From CBDBCK01 sp965203345 (GTDB taxonomy: Bacteria > Chloroflexota > Dehalococcoidia > Lucifugimonadales > Lucifugimonadaceae): 64,000 bases of DNA. The stretch covers positions 62,001-126,000 of the forward strand of contig CBDBCK010000028.1 of assembly GCA_965203345.1 (NCBI GenBank), read 5' to 3'. How positions within the stretch are numbered: the first letter of the stretch is position 1; every line of letters starts with the position of its first letter. The position numbers were made by a program, and so were the translations under genes. This document shows positions 9,180 through 17,064 of the stretch, in pieces. Below the pieces are notes generated by a model. It did not search any database, was not told the origin of the DNA, and saw nothing but the letters and a program-made list of their open reading frames with translations.

Positions 9180-10700
9180 ATGAGTGAAAAACAACAAATC
9201 AGACAGCAAGACATAAACAAAGCAGCATGGGGTGCCTGCGACACTTTCCGGGGCGTTATGGACGCAGGCCAGTACAAGGACTACATCCTCGTTATGCTCT
9301 TCTTGAAATACATAAGCGACGTGTGGCGCGACCACTACGAGGAGTATAAGCGAATACACGAGGGAGACGATAAGCGAATACGCCGGAAAATGAGGCGTGA
9401 GCGTTTTGTCCTGCCGGAAGGCAGCAGTTTCTACGACCTGTACCAAAAGCGTTCGGAGCCCAACGTCGGCGAACTTATCAACGTAGCCCTGGATGCCATT
9501 GAAGCGGAGAACAGGGGAAAACTGGAAAACGTGTTCCGCAACATCGACTTCAACAGTGAAGTCAACCTTGGAAGAACAAGAGACCGCAATCGTCGCCTGA
9601 AGCTGCTGCTTGAGGACTTCAACAAGCCCGAACTGGACATGAGCCCGAGCCGTGTTTCGGAAGACATGATAGGCAGCACCTACATTTATATGATTGAGCG
9701 CTTCGCGTCTGATACAGGAACAAAGCCCGGCAAATTCTACACCCCGCAAAAGGTATCCGAACTGGTAGCGAGACTGTGCGCTCCCAAACCCGGCGCTCGT
9801 ATCTGCGACCCTGCATGCGGTTCGGGCGGTCTGCTCATTGAAGCCGCAAGGCAAGTGGGAAACAACAACTTCTCTCTTTACGGAATGGAGTCAAACGGAA
9901 ACACCTGGGCACTTTGCCGGATGAACATGTTGCTGCACGGCTTTGATTCCTCGGGCATTGAGCGGTGCAATACACTCACGGGGCCGGCTCTGGTAGAGAA
10001 TGACCGTTTGATGAGATTCAACAACGTAGTGGCAAATCCAGAATTCTCTGTTGACAAATGGGGCGCAGAAGACGTCAAGGCAGACGTTTACAAGCGGTTC
10101 TGGCGCGGAGTTCCTCCTAAGTCAAACGGAGACTATGCGTTCATAAGCCACATGATAGAGGCAGCGCTGGAAAAGAAAGGACGGATCGCCGTGGTGGTAC
10201 CGCACGGCGTTTTGTTTCGTGGCGGCGCAGAAGGACGCATCCGGCGGCAGTTGATTGAAGAAAACCTGTTGGATGCCGTAGTCGGGCTTCCGGTCAACCT
10301 CTTCCCAACCGCCGCAATACCGGTGACTATTCTGGTGTTTGACCGATCACGTGAGGCGGGAGGCGAGAACGAAAAGCACAGAGACGTCCTGTTTATTGAC
10401 GCCAGCCGGGAATACGAAGCCGGAAAAAATCAAAACACCCTGCTGGAAGAGCACATAGAAAAGATTGCTGAAACTTACAAAAAGCGCGAAGACGTTGACA
10501 AATACGCGCACGTAGCGAATATCGAAGAGATAGAGGAAAACGACTTCAACCTGAACATCCCGCGCTACGTGGACACCTTTGAGGAAGAAGAGGAGATAGA
10601 CATTGACGCCGTGCAAAAGGAGATCAACCAGTTGGAAGAGGAGTTGGAAAAGGTGCGTAGAGAGATGGACAAGTTATTAGAAGGGATAAAAAGGGCATGA
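9180..10700 (+). CDS. HsdM paralogue, copy 2, with altered catalytic motif NPEF
   Basis: A 506-aa duplicate of the preceding methylase with the same start, length and coiled-coil end. SAM motif I (DPACGSGGLL) is kept, but motif IV reads NPEF at NNVVANPEFSVDKW where copy 1 has NPPF; the codon changed from CCC to GAA. Motif X is also changed, from GEFYTPHKV to GKFYTPQKV. The (N/D)PP(Y/F) motif binds the target adenine amino group in this family, so the protein is probably catalytically impaired. The frame has stayed fully open, so it may persist as a structural or regulatory partner. It is followed by a second dinD remnant through ATGA overlap. Confidence 0.9.
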   Translation: MSEKQQIRQQDINKAAWGACDTFRGVMDAGQYKDYILVMLFLKYISDVWRDHYEEYKRIHEGDDKRIRRKMRRERFVLPEGSSFYDLYQKRSEPNVGELINVALDAIEAENRGKLENVFRNIDFNSEVNLGRTRDRNRRLKLLLEDFNKPELDMSPSRVSEDMIGSTYIYMIERFASDTGTKPGKFYTPQKVSELVARLCAPKPGARICDPACGSGGLLIEAARQVGNNNFSLYGMESNGNTWALCRMNMLLHGFDSSGIERCNTLTGPALVENDRLMRFNNVVANPEFSVDKWGAEDVKADVYKRFWRGVPPKSNGDYAFISHMIEAALEKKGRIAVVVPHGVLFRGGAEGRIRRQLIEENLLDAVVGLPVNLFPTAAIPVTILVFDRSREAGGENEKHRDVLFIDASREYEAGKNQNTLLEEHIEKIAETYKKREDVDKYAHVANIEEIEENDFNLNIPRYVDTFEEEEEIDIDAVQKEINQLEEELEKVRREMDKLLEGIKRA

Positions 10701-11083
10701 AAGAAATAGACGGGCAACACAAACAAACCTTCAGCGACATACGCAGACTGGGGGAAGATAAAACCGAATATTGGTCAGCGAGAGACTTGCAGCCAGTCCT
10801 GGAATACAGCAGCTGGCAAAACTTCATGGCGATCATCAAGAAGACAATCAAGGCTTGTAAGAACTCGGGAACAGATCCGTCAGACCATTTTAATGAAGTC
10901 ATTAAAATGGTTCCATTGGGATCAGGCGCCAAACGGAAACCTGGGGACAAAGAGAGCATGAAATACGCATTTCTTACCCATATCCGCAAAGATATGTACA
11001 CAAAATTGAGTTTTATGTATATATCAAGTGAAGCATATACATCATTTGGAGAGAATAAGCACATTTTAATTTGGAGAGAATAA
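10697..11083 (+). pseudogene. Truncated dinD, copy B
   Basis: A 128-aa fragment retaining more of DinD than copy A: TDPSDHFNEVIKMVPLGSGAKR is intact and corresponds to the conserved SDHF-x-EV-x-KMV segment. The similarity then ends and the frame runs through vector-like A+T-rich bases into a 25-base tandem repeat, where it stops. The C-terminal two thirds of DinD are missing. Confidence 0.75.
10884..10911. repeat. Perfect 13-bp inverted repeat inside dinD copy B
   Basis: ACCATTTTAATGA is followed by a 2-base spacer (AG) and its exact reverse complement. The 36 bases missing from copy A (10871-10906 in copy B coordinates) include most of this palindrome, consistent with a palindrome-associated deletion. 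Confidence 0.9.
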
Positions 11084-11093
11084 GCACATTTTA
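11044..11093 (+). repeat. 25-bp tandem repeat, two perfect copies
   Basis: The unit starts ATTTGGAGAGAATAAGCAC and occurs at 11044-11068 and 11069-11093 without mismatch. It marks the right edge of the hsdM duplication and encodes the last residues of the dinD remnant. Confidence 0.92.
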
Positions 11094-11180
11094 GGGCAAG
11101 AAATATTATGGTGACCATTACACAGTTTCCGTCACGGGTAGATTTTTAGGTCGTTAGGGAGATTGAAAGGTGAATGACGG

Positions 11181-12245
11181 ATGAACGTAAGAAATAAAAA
11201 AGGTGATTTGGTCTTGGATAGAGGTGAATTCCTGGTTTACCAGGCTGAAAACGGGCGGATCAAACTGGAAGTGCACCTCAAGGGCGAGACCGTCTGGTTG
11301 ACTCAGAAAGCAATGTCGGAATTGTTTGATACATCCACCGACAATATCAGCCTGCATCTCAAGAATATTTATGCAGAAAGGGAGTTAGAAAGAAACACAA
11401 CTACCGAGGATTTCTCGGTGGTTCAAAAAGAAGGAGGACGAGTCGTCCGTAGACTCGTGAAGTTTTATAACCTTGATGCAATCATATCCGTAGGCTACCG
11501 CGTAAAGAGTATCACCGCCACCCGCTTCCGCGTCTGGGCCACGCAACAGCTCAAAGAATACATCGTCAAGGGCTTTGCTATGGATGATGAACGATTGAAA
11601 ACCCCCTCCCCCGAAGGCTCCTCTCTGCCCGACTATTTTGACGAATGGTTAGAGCGTATCCGCGAAATCCGCGCATCAGAAAAACGTTTCTATCAAAAAG
11701 TACGCGACCTTTACGCCACCGCTATAGACTACGATAAGAAATCTAAACAGGCGCAGGCCTTTTTTAAAAAAGTGCAGAACAAAATGCTGTGGTCAATTAC
11801 CGGTCAAACCGCCGCCGAGTTGATATCCGACCGCAGCGACTCCAAAAAAGCAAATATGGGGCTGACATCATGGCAAGGCGCGAGAGTACGTAAGGGCGAC
11901 GTCGCGATTGCAAAGAATTACTTGAAAGAAAAAGAGATCCAGCAACTCAACCGTATCGTTACCATGTATCTGGACTATGCGGAAGACCAAGCAAATAGAC
12001 GCAACACCATGACGATGAAGCAATGGTCCGAGAAATTGGACGCCTTCCTGGAATTCAATGAACGGGATTTGCTAAGACACGCAGGTAATGTGCGAGCGAC
12101 AATTGCCAAACAGTTAGCGGAAAAACGGTACGAGGAGTTTGAGATGGAACGGCGCAGGGTTGAGGCATTAGAGGAAGACGCGACCGATTTGAAAGAGATT
12201 GAAGGGTTGGTGAAGAGACTGGAGAGTAAAAGAGAGCAACGATAA
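11181..12245 (+). CDS. rhuM: RhuM-family protein
   Basis: The 354-aa product matches the RhuM family. The N-terminal part (about 20-140) has KLEVHLKGETVWLTQKAMSELF, a helix-turn-helix-like element, then FYNLDAIISVGYRV and TRFRVWATQQLKEYIVKGF. A helical C-terminal region follows (about 150-354). RhuM was first named in a Salmonella pathogenicity island, but the family is common inside type I restriction operons. Its biochemical function is not established; the N-terminus suggests DNA binding. It sits between the duplicated hsdM genes and the hsdS stub, all on one strand, and is probably part of the same operon. Confidence 0.88.
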   Translation: MNVRNKKGDLVLDRGEFLVYQAENGRIKLEVHLKGETVWLTQKAMSELFDTSTDNISLHLKNIYAERELERNTTTEDFSVVQKEGGRVVRRLVKFYNLDAIISVGYRVKSITATRFRVWATQQLKEYIVKGFAMDDERLKTPSPEGSSLPDYFDEWLERIREIRASEKRFYQKVRDLYATAIDYDKKSKQAQAFFKKVQNKMLWSITGQTAAELISDRSDSKKANMGLTSWQGARVRKGDVAIAKNYLKEKEIQQLNRIVTMYLDYAEDQANRRNTMTMKQWSEKLDAFLEFNERDLLRHAGNVRATIAKQLAEKRYEEFEMERRRVEALEEDATDLKEIEGLVKRLESKREQR

Positions 12246-12253
12246 ATAAGAGA

Positions 12254-12346
12254 ATGGCTAAAGACCAGAGGCTATCAAAGGGGTGGCAGGAAGTGAAATT
12301 GGGGGATGTCTGTTCAGTAAATGCAAAAAAAACTATTAATTGGAAA
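12254..12346 (+). pseudogene. hsdS 5' stub
   Basis: Only about 25 codons remain: KGWQEVKLGDVCSV corresponds to EGWREVKLGNVCSV at the start of the full hsdS at 32631. The similarity ends near 12320 and the sequence becomes strongly A+T-rich. The frame continues without a stop into the downstream ATPase, so a fusion protein from 12254 is formally possible. Confidence 0.8.
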
Positions 12347-12361
12347 ATGGAGCATGAAAAT

Positions 12362-13894
12362 ATGAAAATATCACAAGTAAAAATATCAAATTTTCGGTGT
12401 TACAAAAACGAAATCACAATAAATATGAATGATTTAACTGTTTTTGTTGGGAAAAATGATGTTGGTAAATCTACAATATTAGAGGCATTAGACGTTTTTT
12501 TTAATGAGGGTAAGGGAGTTATAAAAATAGACAAGGAAGATATTAATAAATCACGGAAAAATGATGATATAGAAATTACTGTTATATTTGAAAATATTCC
12601 CAAAGAAATAATTATAGACAGTACAAATGAAACAACACTTGAAGCTGAATATCTATTAAATGACGATAATAAATTAGAAGTCTTAAAACGCTATAAAAAT
12701 GCAGGGAAAGAAAATGTTTTCATAAAAGCAAAACATCCTTCAAATTCTAATTGTGCAGACCTGCTTCTTAAAAAGCAAAAAGATTTACAGAAAATCATCA
12801 AAGAAAAGTTAATCGCCTGTGAGAATCAAAAGAAAAACGCAGTTATGCGAAAAGCTATTTGGGATTATTACTCGGATGACCTTCAACTCAATGAAGTCGA
12901 AATTGATGTCACCAAAGAAGACGCAAAGAGTATTTGGGAACAGCTTAAACAATATATGCCTCTTTATTCTTTGTTTCAGTCTGATAGAAAAAACAGTGAT
13001 GGTGATAGCGAGATTCAAGACCCAATGAAGTTAGCTGTTCAGGAAATTATTAAGAGCAATGAATTGCAATCTACTTTTAATGAAATAGCTGAAAAAGTTA
13101 CTAAAAAACTCAATGAAATAGCTAGTAATACTCTTGCAAAACTCAATGAAATGAATCCAGAAATAGCTAATAGCTTAAAACCAATTATTCCTTCAACAGA
13201 CAGCCTTAAATGGGCTGATGTCTTTAAAAGCGTAGCTATTTCTGGCGATCAAGATATTCCAATTAATAAGAGAGGAAGCGGAGTTAAAAGGCTTGTTTTA
13301 CTTAATTTCTTCAGAGCAGAGGTAGAAAGAAGGGTGCAAGAAAAAAATGTCCCAAATATTATTTATGCAATAGAAGAACCTGAAACCTCCCAACATCCAG
13401 ATCATCAGCAAAAATTTATCAATGCTTTTCGTGAATTATCAAAACAAAGTAATACGCAAATCATTTTGACCACACATGCTCCATCTATTGTTAAGATGTT
13501 GGATTTTGAACAATTGAAATTAATTATAAAAAATAACAATCTAAAGATATTAAATGTTGAAAAAAACAATCTTCCGTACCCTTCTTTAAACGAGGCTAGT
13601 TTTTTAGCTTTTGGTGAATCTGATGAGAATTATCACAACGAACTTTATGGATTTATTGAGAGCGAGCGTTGGATTAAAGATTTTCAATACGGAAAAGATA
13701 AAAGAGAATATATTCGGGAAATCGAGAAAGGTAAACCTAAGGAAGAACAAAAGAGAGAACAAAAAATTTTAAGTGAATATATTCGTCACCAGATCCATCA
13801 TCCTGAAAACAAACACAACGAACCATACACAAGGGAAGAACTTCGACAATCGATAGACCAAATGATAGATTTTATCAAGAAGAAATCTTCATGA
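12362..13894 (+). CDS. OLD-like AAA/ABC ATPase with possible C-terminal HEPN-type RNase motif
   Basis: The ATPase has KISNFRCYKNE, Walker A VGKNDVGKSTILEALD (about 25-40), a middle coiled-coil region, the ABC signature-like RGSGVKRLVLL, Walker B YAIEEPETSQHP and the H-switch ILTTHAPSIV. These place it with SMC-like/OLD-family ATPases (AAA_15/21 type). No TOPRIM domain follows. Instead the C-terminus has YIRHQIHHPENKHN, which fits the HEPN RNase motif R-x4-H; that reading is inference. The start at 12362 has GGAG nine bases upstream; 12347 is an alternative. The gene is much richer in A+T than its neighbours. Its position after an hsdS stub and before an hsdR stub suggests defence cargo. Its stop overlaps the hsdR stub as ATGA. 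Confidence 0.8.
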   Translation: MKISQVKISNFRCYKNEITINMNDLTVFVGKNDVGKSTILEALDVFFNEGKGVIKIDKEDINKSRKNDDIEITVIFENIPKEIIIDSTNETTLEAEYLLNDDNKLEVLKRYKNAGKENVFIKAKHPSNSNCADLLLKKQKDLQKIIKEKLIACENQKKNAVMRKAIWDYYSDDLQLNEVEIDVTKEDAKSIWEQLKQYMPLYSLFQSDRKNSDGDSEIQDPMKLAVQEIIKSNELQSTFNEIAEKVTKKLNEIASNTLAKLNEMNPEIANSLKPIIPSTDSLKWADVFKSVAISGDQDIPINKRGSGVKRLVLLNFFRAEVERRVQEKNVPNIIYAIEEPETSQHPDHQQKFINAFRELSKQSNTQIILTTHAPSIVKMLDFEQLKLIIKNNNLKILNVEKNNLPYPSLNEASFLAFGESDENYHNELYGFIESERWIKDFQYGKDKREYIREIEKGKPKEEQKREQKILSEYIRHQIHHPENKHNEPYTREELRQSIDQMIDFIKKKSS

Positions 13895-14046
13895 CCACCT
13901 TCCACCACACTAAAAAGCACCTATCCCAAATCCCTGCATTGATGCAGTTGATCAATTTAGGCTATGAGTCTGCCAAACAAGCCCTTGAGGAACATGGCGA
14001 GCGTTACGACAACGTTCTACTGAAAAAAAACATACTACGTTACTAA
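13891..14046 (+). pseudogene. hsdR 5' stub 1 (51-codon frame)
   Basis: From about 13920 the sequence matches the start of the full hsdR at 17065: SQIPALMQLINLGYE, then ALEEHGERYDNVLL. It loses the YLTPD segment, mutates and stops at TAA 14044-14046. It opens with ATGA overlap on the ATPase, so a 51-aa peptide could be made. The first ten codons differ from the full gene. Confidence 0.85.
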
Positions 14047-14050
14047 AAAT

Positions 14051-14527
14051 ATGCTGTATCTGACGCACAAAGGGCTTCTGGACTCGCCCATTCTTTATTT
14101 GAGCCGAGCAATCAACCGCACGAAGCTGGACTACTACCGCCTGCTGCAAGCCGTGCGGGAAAAAGGCGCATGGGAAGAATGGGTCATCTACATACTGCGC
14201 GCCGTTACAGAAACAGCGAAAACAACCCTGCAACTTGTATCGGGTATTCGGGACCTGATGGCTGAACACAAAAACCGTATACGGAATGACCTGCCGAAAA
14301 TCTATTCGCAGGGTCTGCTGAATAATCTGTTTCGCAATCCTTATACGCGCATCGTCTACGTGGCGAGAGACCTGGAGGTTGAACGCAGAACAGCGAGCAA
14401 ATACCTCAAACAATTAACTGAAAAGGGGATTGTGGAGGAACAAAAGATGGGGAGGAACAACTATTACATAAATAGAAATTGGGTTGACTTGTTTGTCAGT
14501 GTCTCGGCGGAATGGGATCAGGGATGA
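14051..14527 (+). pseudogene. fic C-terminal remnant 1
   Basis: The 158-aa frame covers only the C-terminal part of a Fic-family protein: GLLDSPILYLSRAINRTKLDYYRLL, then EKGAWEEWVIYIL, and a winged-helix end (RTASKYLKQLTEKGIVEE). The catalytic HPFxxGNGRxxR motif of Fic AMP-transferases would lie upstream and is absent, because hsdR stub sequence abuts it. The stop overlaps the hsdS start as ATGA. The winged helix might still bind DNA if translated. Confidence 0.85.
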
Positions 14528-15735
14528 ATAGGAAAGTGGACAAGAAACAAGCGTTGCCGGAGGGGGTGACGATGAATAGTTATAAAATATTAAGCCAAAT
14601 TGCTAATATTTACTCTGGCGGAACACCTTCTCGAAGTAATGATGAGTATTGGAATGGTTTGATTCCTTGGGTAAAAACAACAAACATTCAGGGAGATACT
14701 ATTTTTCGACAAGATATTGATGAATGTATAACAGAAAAAGGTCTAAAAAACTCTTCAGCTAAACTTGTTCCCTCTGGAAATATACTTATGGCAATGTATG
14801 GACAAGGAAAAACTAGAGGTCAAGTGGCTTTACTAGGTATCAAAGCTGCAATTAACCAAGCTTGCTGTGTAATTGAAATTCTTCCAGACAATTGCTCAGA
14901 GTATATCTTCCAGTATTTAAAGTTTAACTATCAAAAAATTAGAAATCTTAGTAATAACGGAAGCCAAAAAAATCTCAATGCAAGGATTATAAGAGAGTTA
15001 TCAGTATATATCCCACCACTCCCTGAACAAAAAGCCATCGCCTCTTTACTGGAAACATGGGACACGGCGATTGAGAAAACTGAATCGCTAATTGCCGCCA
15101 AAGAGCGGCAGTTTGGGTCGTTGGTGACAAGGCTAATCAATAAATCGGGTCATAAGAAAAAACAGCTTTCGGATTTTATTGATGAGGCTTCCAAACGGAA
15201 TCGAGAAAATAAAATTGATCGGGTATTGAGCGTTACAAATCATAGTGGCTTTGTATTACCAGAAGATCAATTTGAGCGACGCGTAGCAAGTGCGAATGTC
15301 ACGAATTATAAAATCGTGCAACAAAGCCAATACGCTTATAACCCGTCTCGTATAAATGTTGGCTCTATTGCCCGCTTGGATAACTGGGGTGAAGGTATCC
15401 TAAGTCCGATGTACACAGTTTTCAAACTAGACGAAAACGTGATCAATAGTGATTACTTACTGCATTGGCTATCATCAAGTGAAGCGAATCAAAGAATAAA
15501 GAAGAGTGCTCAAGGTAGCGTACGCGAAACCGTTAGCTTTGGTGATCTAGGAGCAATAACAATCTCGCTTCCAGACCTCAAGGCTCAAGAGAGAATTGCA
15601 GAAACCCTCAACACAGCCCAACAAGAAATTCATTTACTCAAAAAACTTGCCGAACAATACCGCACACAAAAGCGCGGTTTGATGCAAAAACTATTAACCG
15701 GAAAATGGAGAATAAAGGAGGCCATCAATGGGTAG
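14524..15735 (+). CDS. hsdS: Type I restriction specificity subunit HsdS
   Basis: A full-length HsdS (403 aa) with two target-recognition domains. TRD1 starts with the typical IANIYSGGTPSRSN. The central conserved helix is PEQKAIASLLETWDTAIEKTE (about 170-190), and the C-terminal helix is AQERIAETLNTAQQEIHLLKK with RGLMQKLLTGKW. It would set the DNA sequence recognised by HsdM and HsdR. The ATG at 14524 overlaps the fic remnant stop. The TRD-coding parts are A+T-rich while the conserved helix region is not, as expected for swapped domains. Sixty bases of the central helix are identical to the hsdS at 32631. Confidence 0.93.
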   Translation: MNRKVDKKQALPEGVTMNSYKILSQIANIYSGGTPSRSNDEYWNGLIPWVKTTNIQGDTIFRQDIDECITEKGLKNSSAKLVPSGNILMAMYGQGKTRGQVALLGIKAAINQACCVIEILPDNCSEYIFQYLKFNYQKIRNLSNNGSQKNLNARIIRELSVYIPPLPEQKAIASLLETWDTAIEKTESLIAAKERQFGSLVTRLINKSGHKKKQLSDFIDEASKRNRENKIDRVLSVTNHSGFVLPEDQFERRVASANVTNYKIVQQSQYAYNPSRINVGSIARLDNWGEGILSPMYTVFKLDENVINSDYLLHWLSSSEANQRIKKSAQGSVRETVSFGDLGAITISLPDLKAQERIAETLNTAQQEIHLLKKLAEQYRTQKRGLMQKLLTGKWRIKEAING

Positions 15736-16396
15736 AAAAATTTTTGTTTCATATAAGTACTCTGATTGTCATGTTCAACCAAACTCGCGTGGGAATAGTG
15801 CTCGCGCCTATGTAGATCACCTAATCAAAATATTTGAATGTGATGAAATATACAAAGGTGAATACAATGAAGATTTGAGCGAGTTCAAGAAGGATACGAT
15901 CAAGAACAGATTGAAGAACAAGATTCACGACAGTAGTATAACAATTGTCCTAATTTCAAAGGGAATGAAACAAGATCCCAAACCAGAGTCTGATCAATTC
16001 ATTCCATGGGAGATATCCTATTCGTTGAAAGAGATAACACGAAGCGATAAAACAAGTCATACAAATGCCGTTCTTGCAGTAGTGTTACCCGATAAAGATG
16101 GCTCATACGAATATTACATCGAGGATGATACTTGTACCCAATGTCACTGCATAACATTGAATACAGATACTCTCTTTCAAATATTAAGGGACAATATGTT
16201 CAATGTGAAAGACCCGACTTTTTCTGATTGCCCTTGCCATACTCAAGATAATCCTGTTTATATTGGAGAAAGCTCCTATATTCTTTCGGTTAAATGGCAA
16301 GACTTTATATCAAATATGGAACACTATTTGAAAATATCTACTGACATACGCGATGACAGAAAATCCTATGAAATAATCAACGAGATTGAGTCATGA
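15728..16396 (+). CDS. TIR-like (DUF1863/ThsB-type) protein
   Basis: The 222-aa product begins RKIFVSYKYSD, then has IKNRLKNKIHDSSITIVLISKG and WEISYSL. These match the strand A box, the central helix and the conserved W-x-E region of the TIR-like fold used by ThsB of Thoeris. A Cys/His-rich stretch (CTQCHC, then CPCH) follows at about 138-177 and is unusual; it could bind a metal. ThsB-type proteins make a nucleotide signal from NAD after phage detection; that role here is inference. An AAGGAGG six bases before the ATG is a strong ribosome site. It overlaps hsdS by eight bases and the next gene by four. Confidence 0.82.
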   Translation: MGRKIFVSYKYSDCHVQPNSRGNSARAYVDHLIKIFECDEIYKGEYNEDLSEFKKDTIKNRLKNKIHDSSITIVLISKGMKQDPKPESDQFIPWEISYSLKEITRSDKTSHTNAVLAVVLPDKDGSYEYYIEDDTCTQCHCITLNTDTLFQILRDNMFNVKDPTFSDCPCHTQDNPVYIGESSYILSVKWQDFISNMEHYLKISTDIRDDRKSYEIINEIES

Positions 16397-16818
16397 ATGA
16401 TAAAGAACAGGTGGTTAAACATATAGAAATTGTTCAGGGTATTATTAATCGCTTAGCCCATAACTCTTTCCTTATTAAAGGATGGAGTATGGCTATATTA
16501 GCTGCGGGAGTTATATTCATAGCGAGAACAGAGGTTCAAACCCAGTATTTTGTATTTGCTTTTCTTGCCCCCGTAATCGGATTTTGGATTTTGGATGGTT
16601 ATTTTCTTTGGAAAGAGCGTTTATTCAGGGAGATATATAAGGAAATATCGAAGCAGGAAAATACAGATTTTGTGATGAATACTAGAAAGCATAAAAATAA
16701 ACCAAACTGTAGTTGGTTATCCTCGATATTGTCTATACCCTTGATTATTTTCTATCCAGTTGAAATTTCCTTTGTAGTCGCGGTATTTGTATTTTTAATT
16801 CTCGAATCAACAAGCTGA
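16393..16818 (+). CDS. Small multi-pass membrane protein paired with the TIR-like gene
   Basis: The 141-aa product has a short soluble N-terminal helix (VVKHIEIVQGIINRL), two membrane helices at about 30-46 and 50-71, a charged loop, and a hydrophobic C-terminal stretch at about 107-138 that could form one or two more helices. No catalytic motif or nucleotide-binding domain (SLOG, macro) is seen. The ATGA overlap with the TIR-like gene shows they are made together. A plausible role is membrane-disrupting effector or sensor for the TIR-like partner; this is inference from pairing and topology. Confidence 0.75.
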   Translation: MNDKEQVVKHIEIVQGIINRLAHNSFLIKGWSMAILAAGVIFIARTEVQTQYFVFAFLAPVIGFWILDGYFLWKERLFREIYKEISKQENTDFVMNTRKHKNKPNCSWLSSILSIPLIIFYPVEISFVVAVFVFLILESTS

Positions 16819-17064
16819 TAGATAAACAGAAGCCATGTCGTTCATACAGATATTGTTGAAGCCCCGGTAAGTGGGCAATAGAATCTTGACGCACCAGATA
16901 GCCTGTCACTTCGCCAGTGCAAACGAGCCTTGACTTCGGGACCATAGGTAGACCCAGCGGGAGATTAATTGCATATTGACCATCCCATCCGGTCGCAAAA
17001 CCGCCCTGCTAATATTGGATGATATCCAGAAAGTTCCCTGTTGGGTAGAATATTGGGTGAGTTA
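16819..17064. other. Gap between TIR/membrane cargo and hsdR
   Basis: I find no convincing gene here. The last 20 bases (from 17045, GTAGAATATTGGGTGAG) are the conserved left flank of hsdR and recur at 39953. The rest has host-like composition and may be remnant sequence. Confidence 0.4.

Larger units (their letters stand above)
7272..11041 (+). repeat. Tandem direct duplication of the hsdM-dinD' unit
   Basis: Copy A is 7272-9125 and copy B is 9152-11041, offset by 1,880 bases. Each starts at AAAACCGAATAACAAGG and ends near GTGAA(A/G)CATATACA. The copies differ by scattered substitutions and by one 36-base segment present only in copy B. The similarity covers non-coding flanks as well as genes, so this is a segmental duplication. 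Confidence 0.93.

Noticed and set aside
10884..10911. Transposon terminal repeat
   Set aside because: The palindrome lies inside conserved dinD coding sequence, and no transposase is present.
16745..16945. 66-codon minus-strand frame between the TIR/membrane cargo and hsdR
   Set aside because: Looks superficially protein-like but has no ribosome site or recognisable family, and it overlaps the membrane gene.
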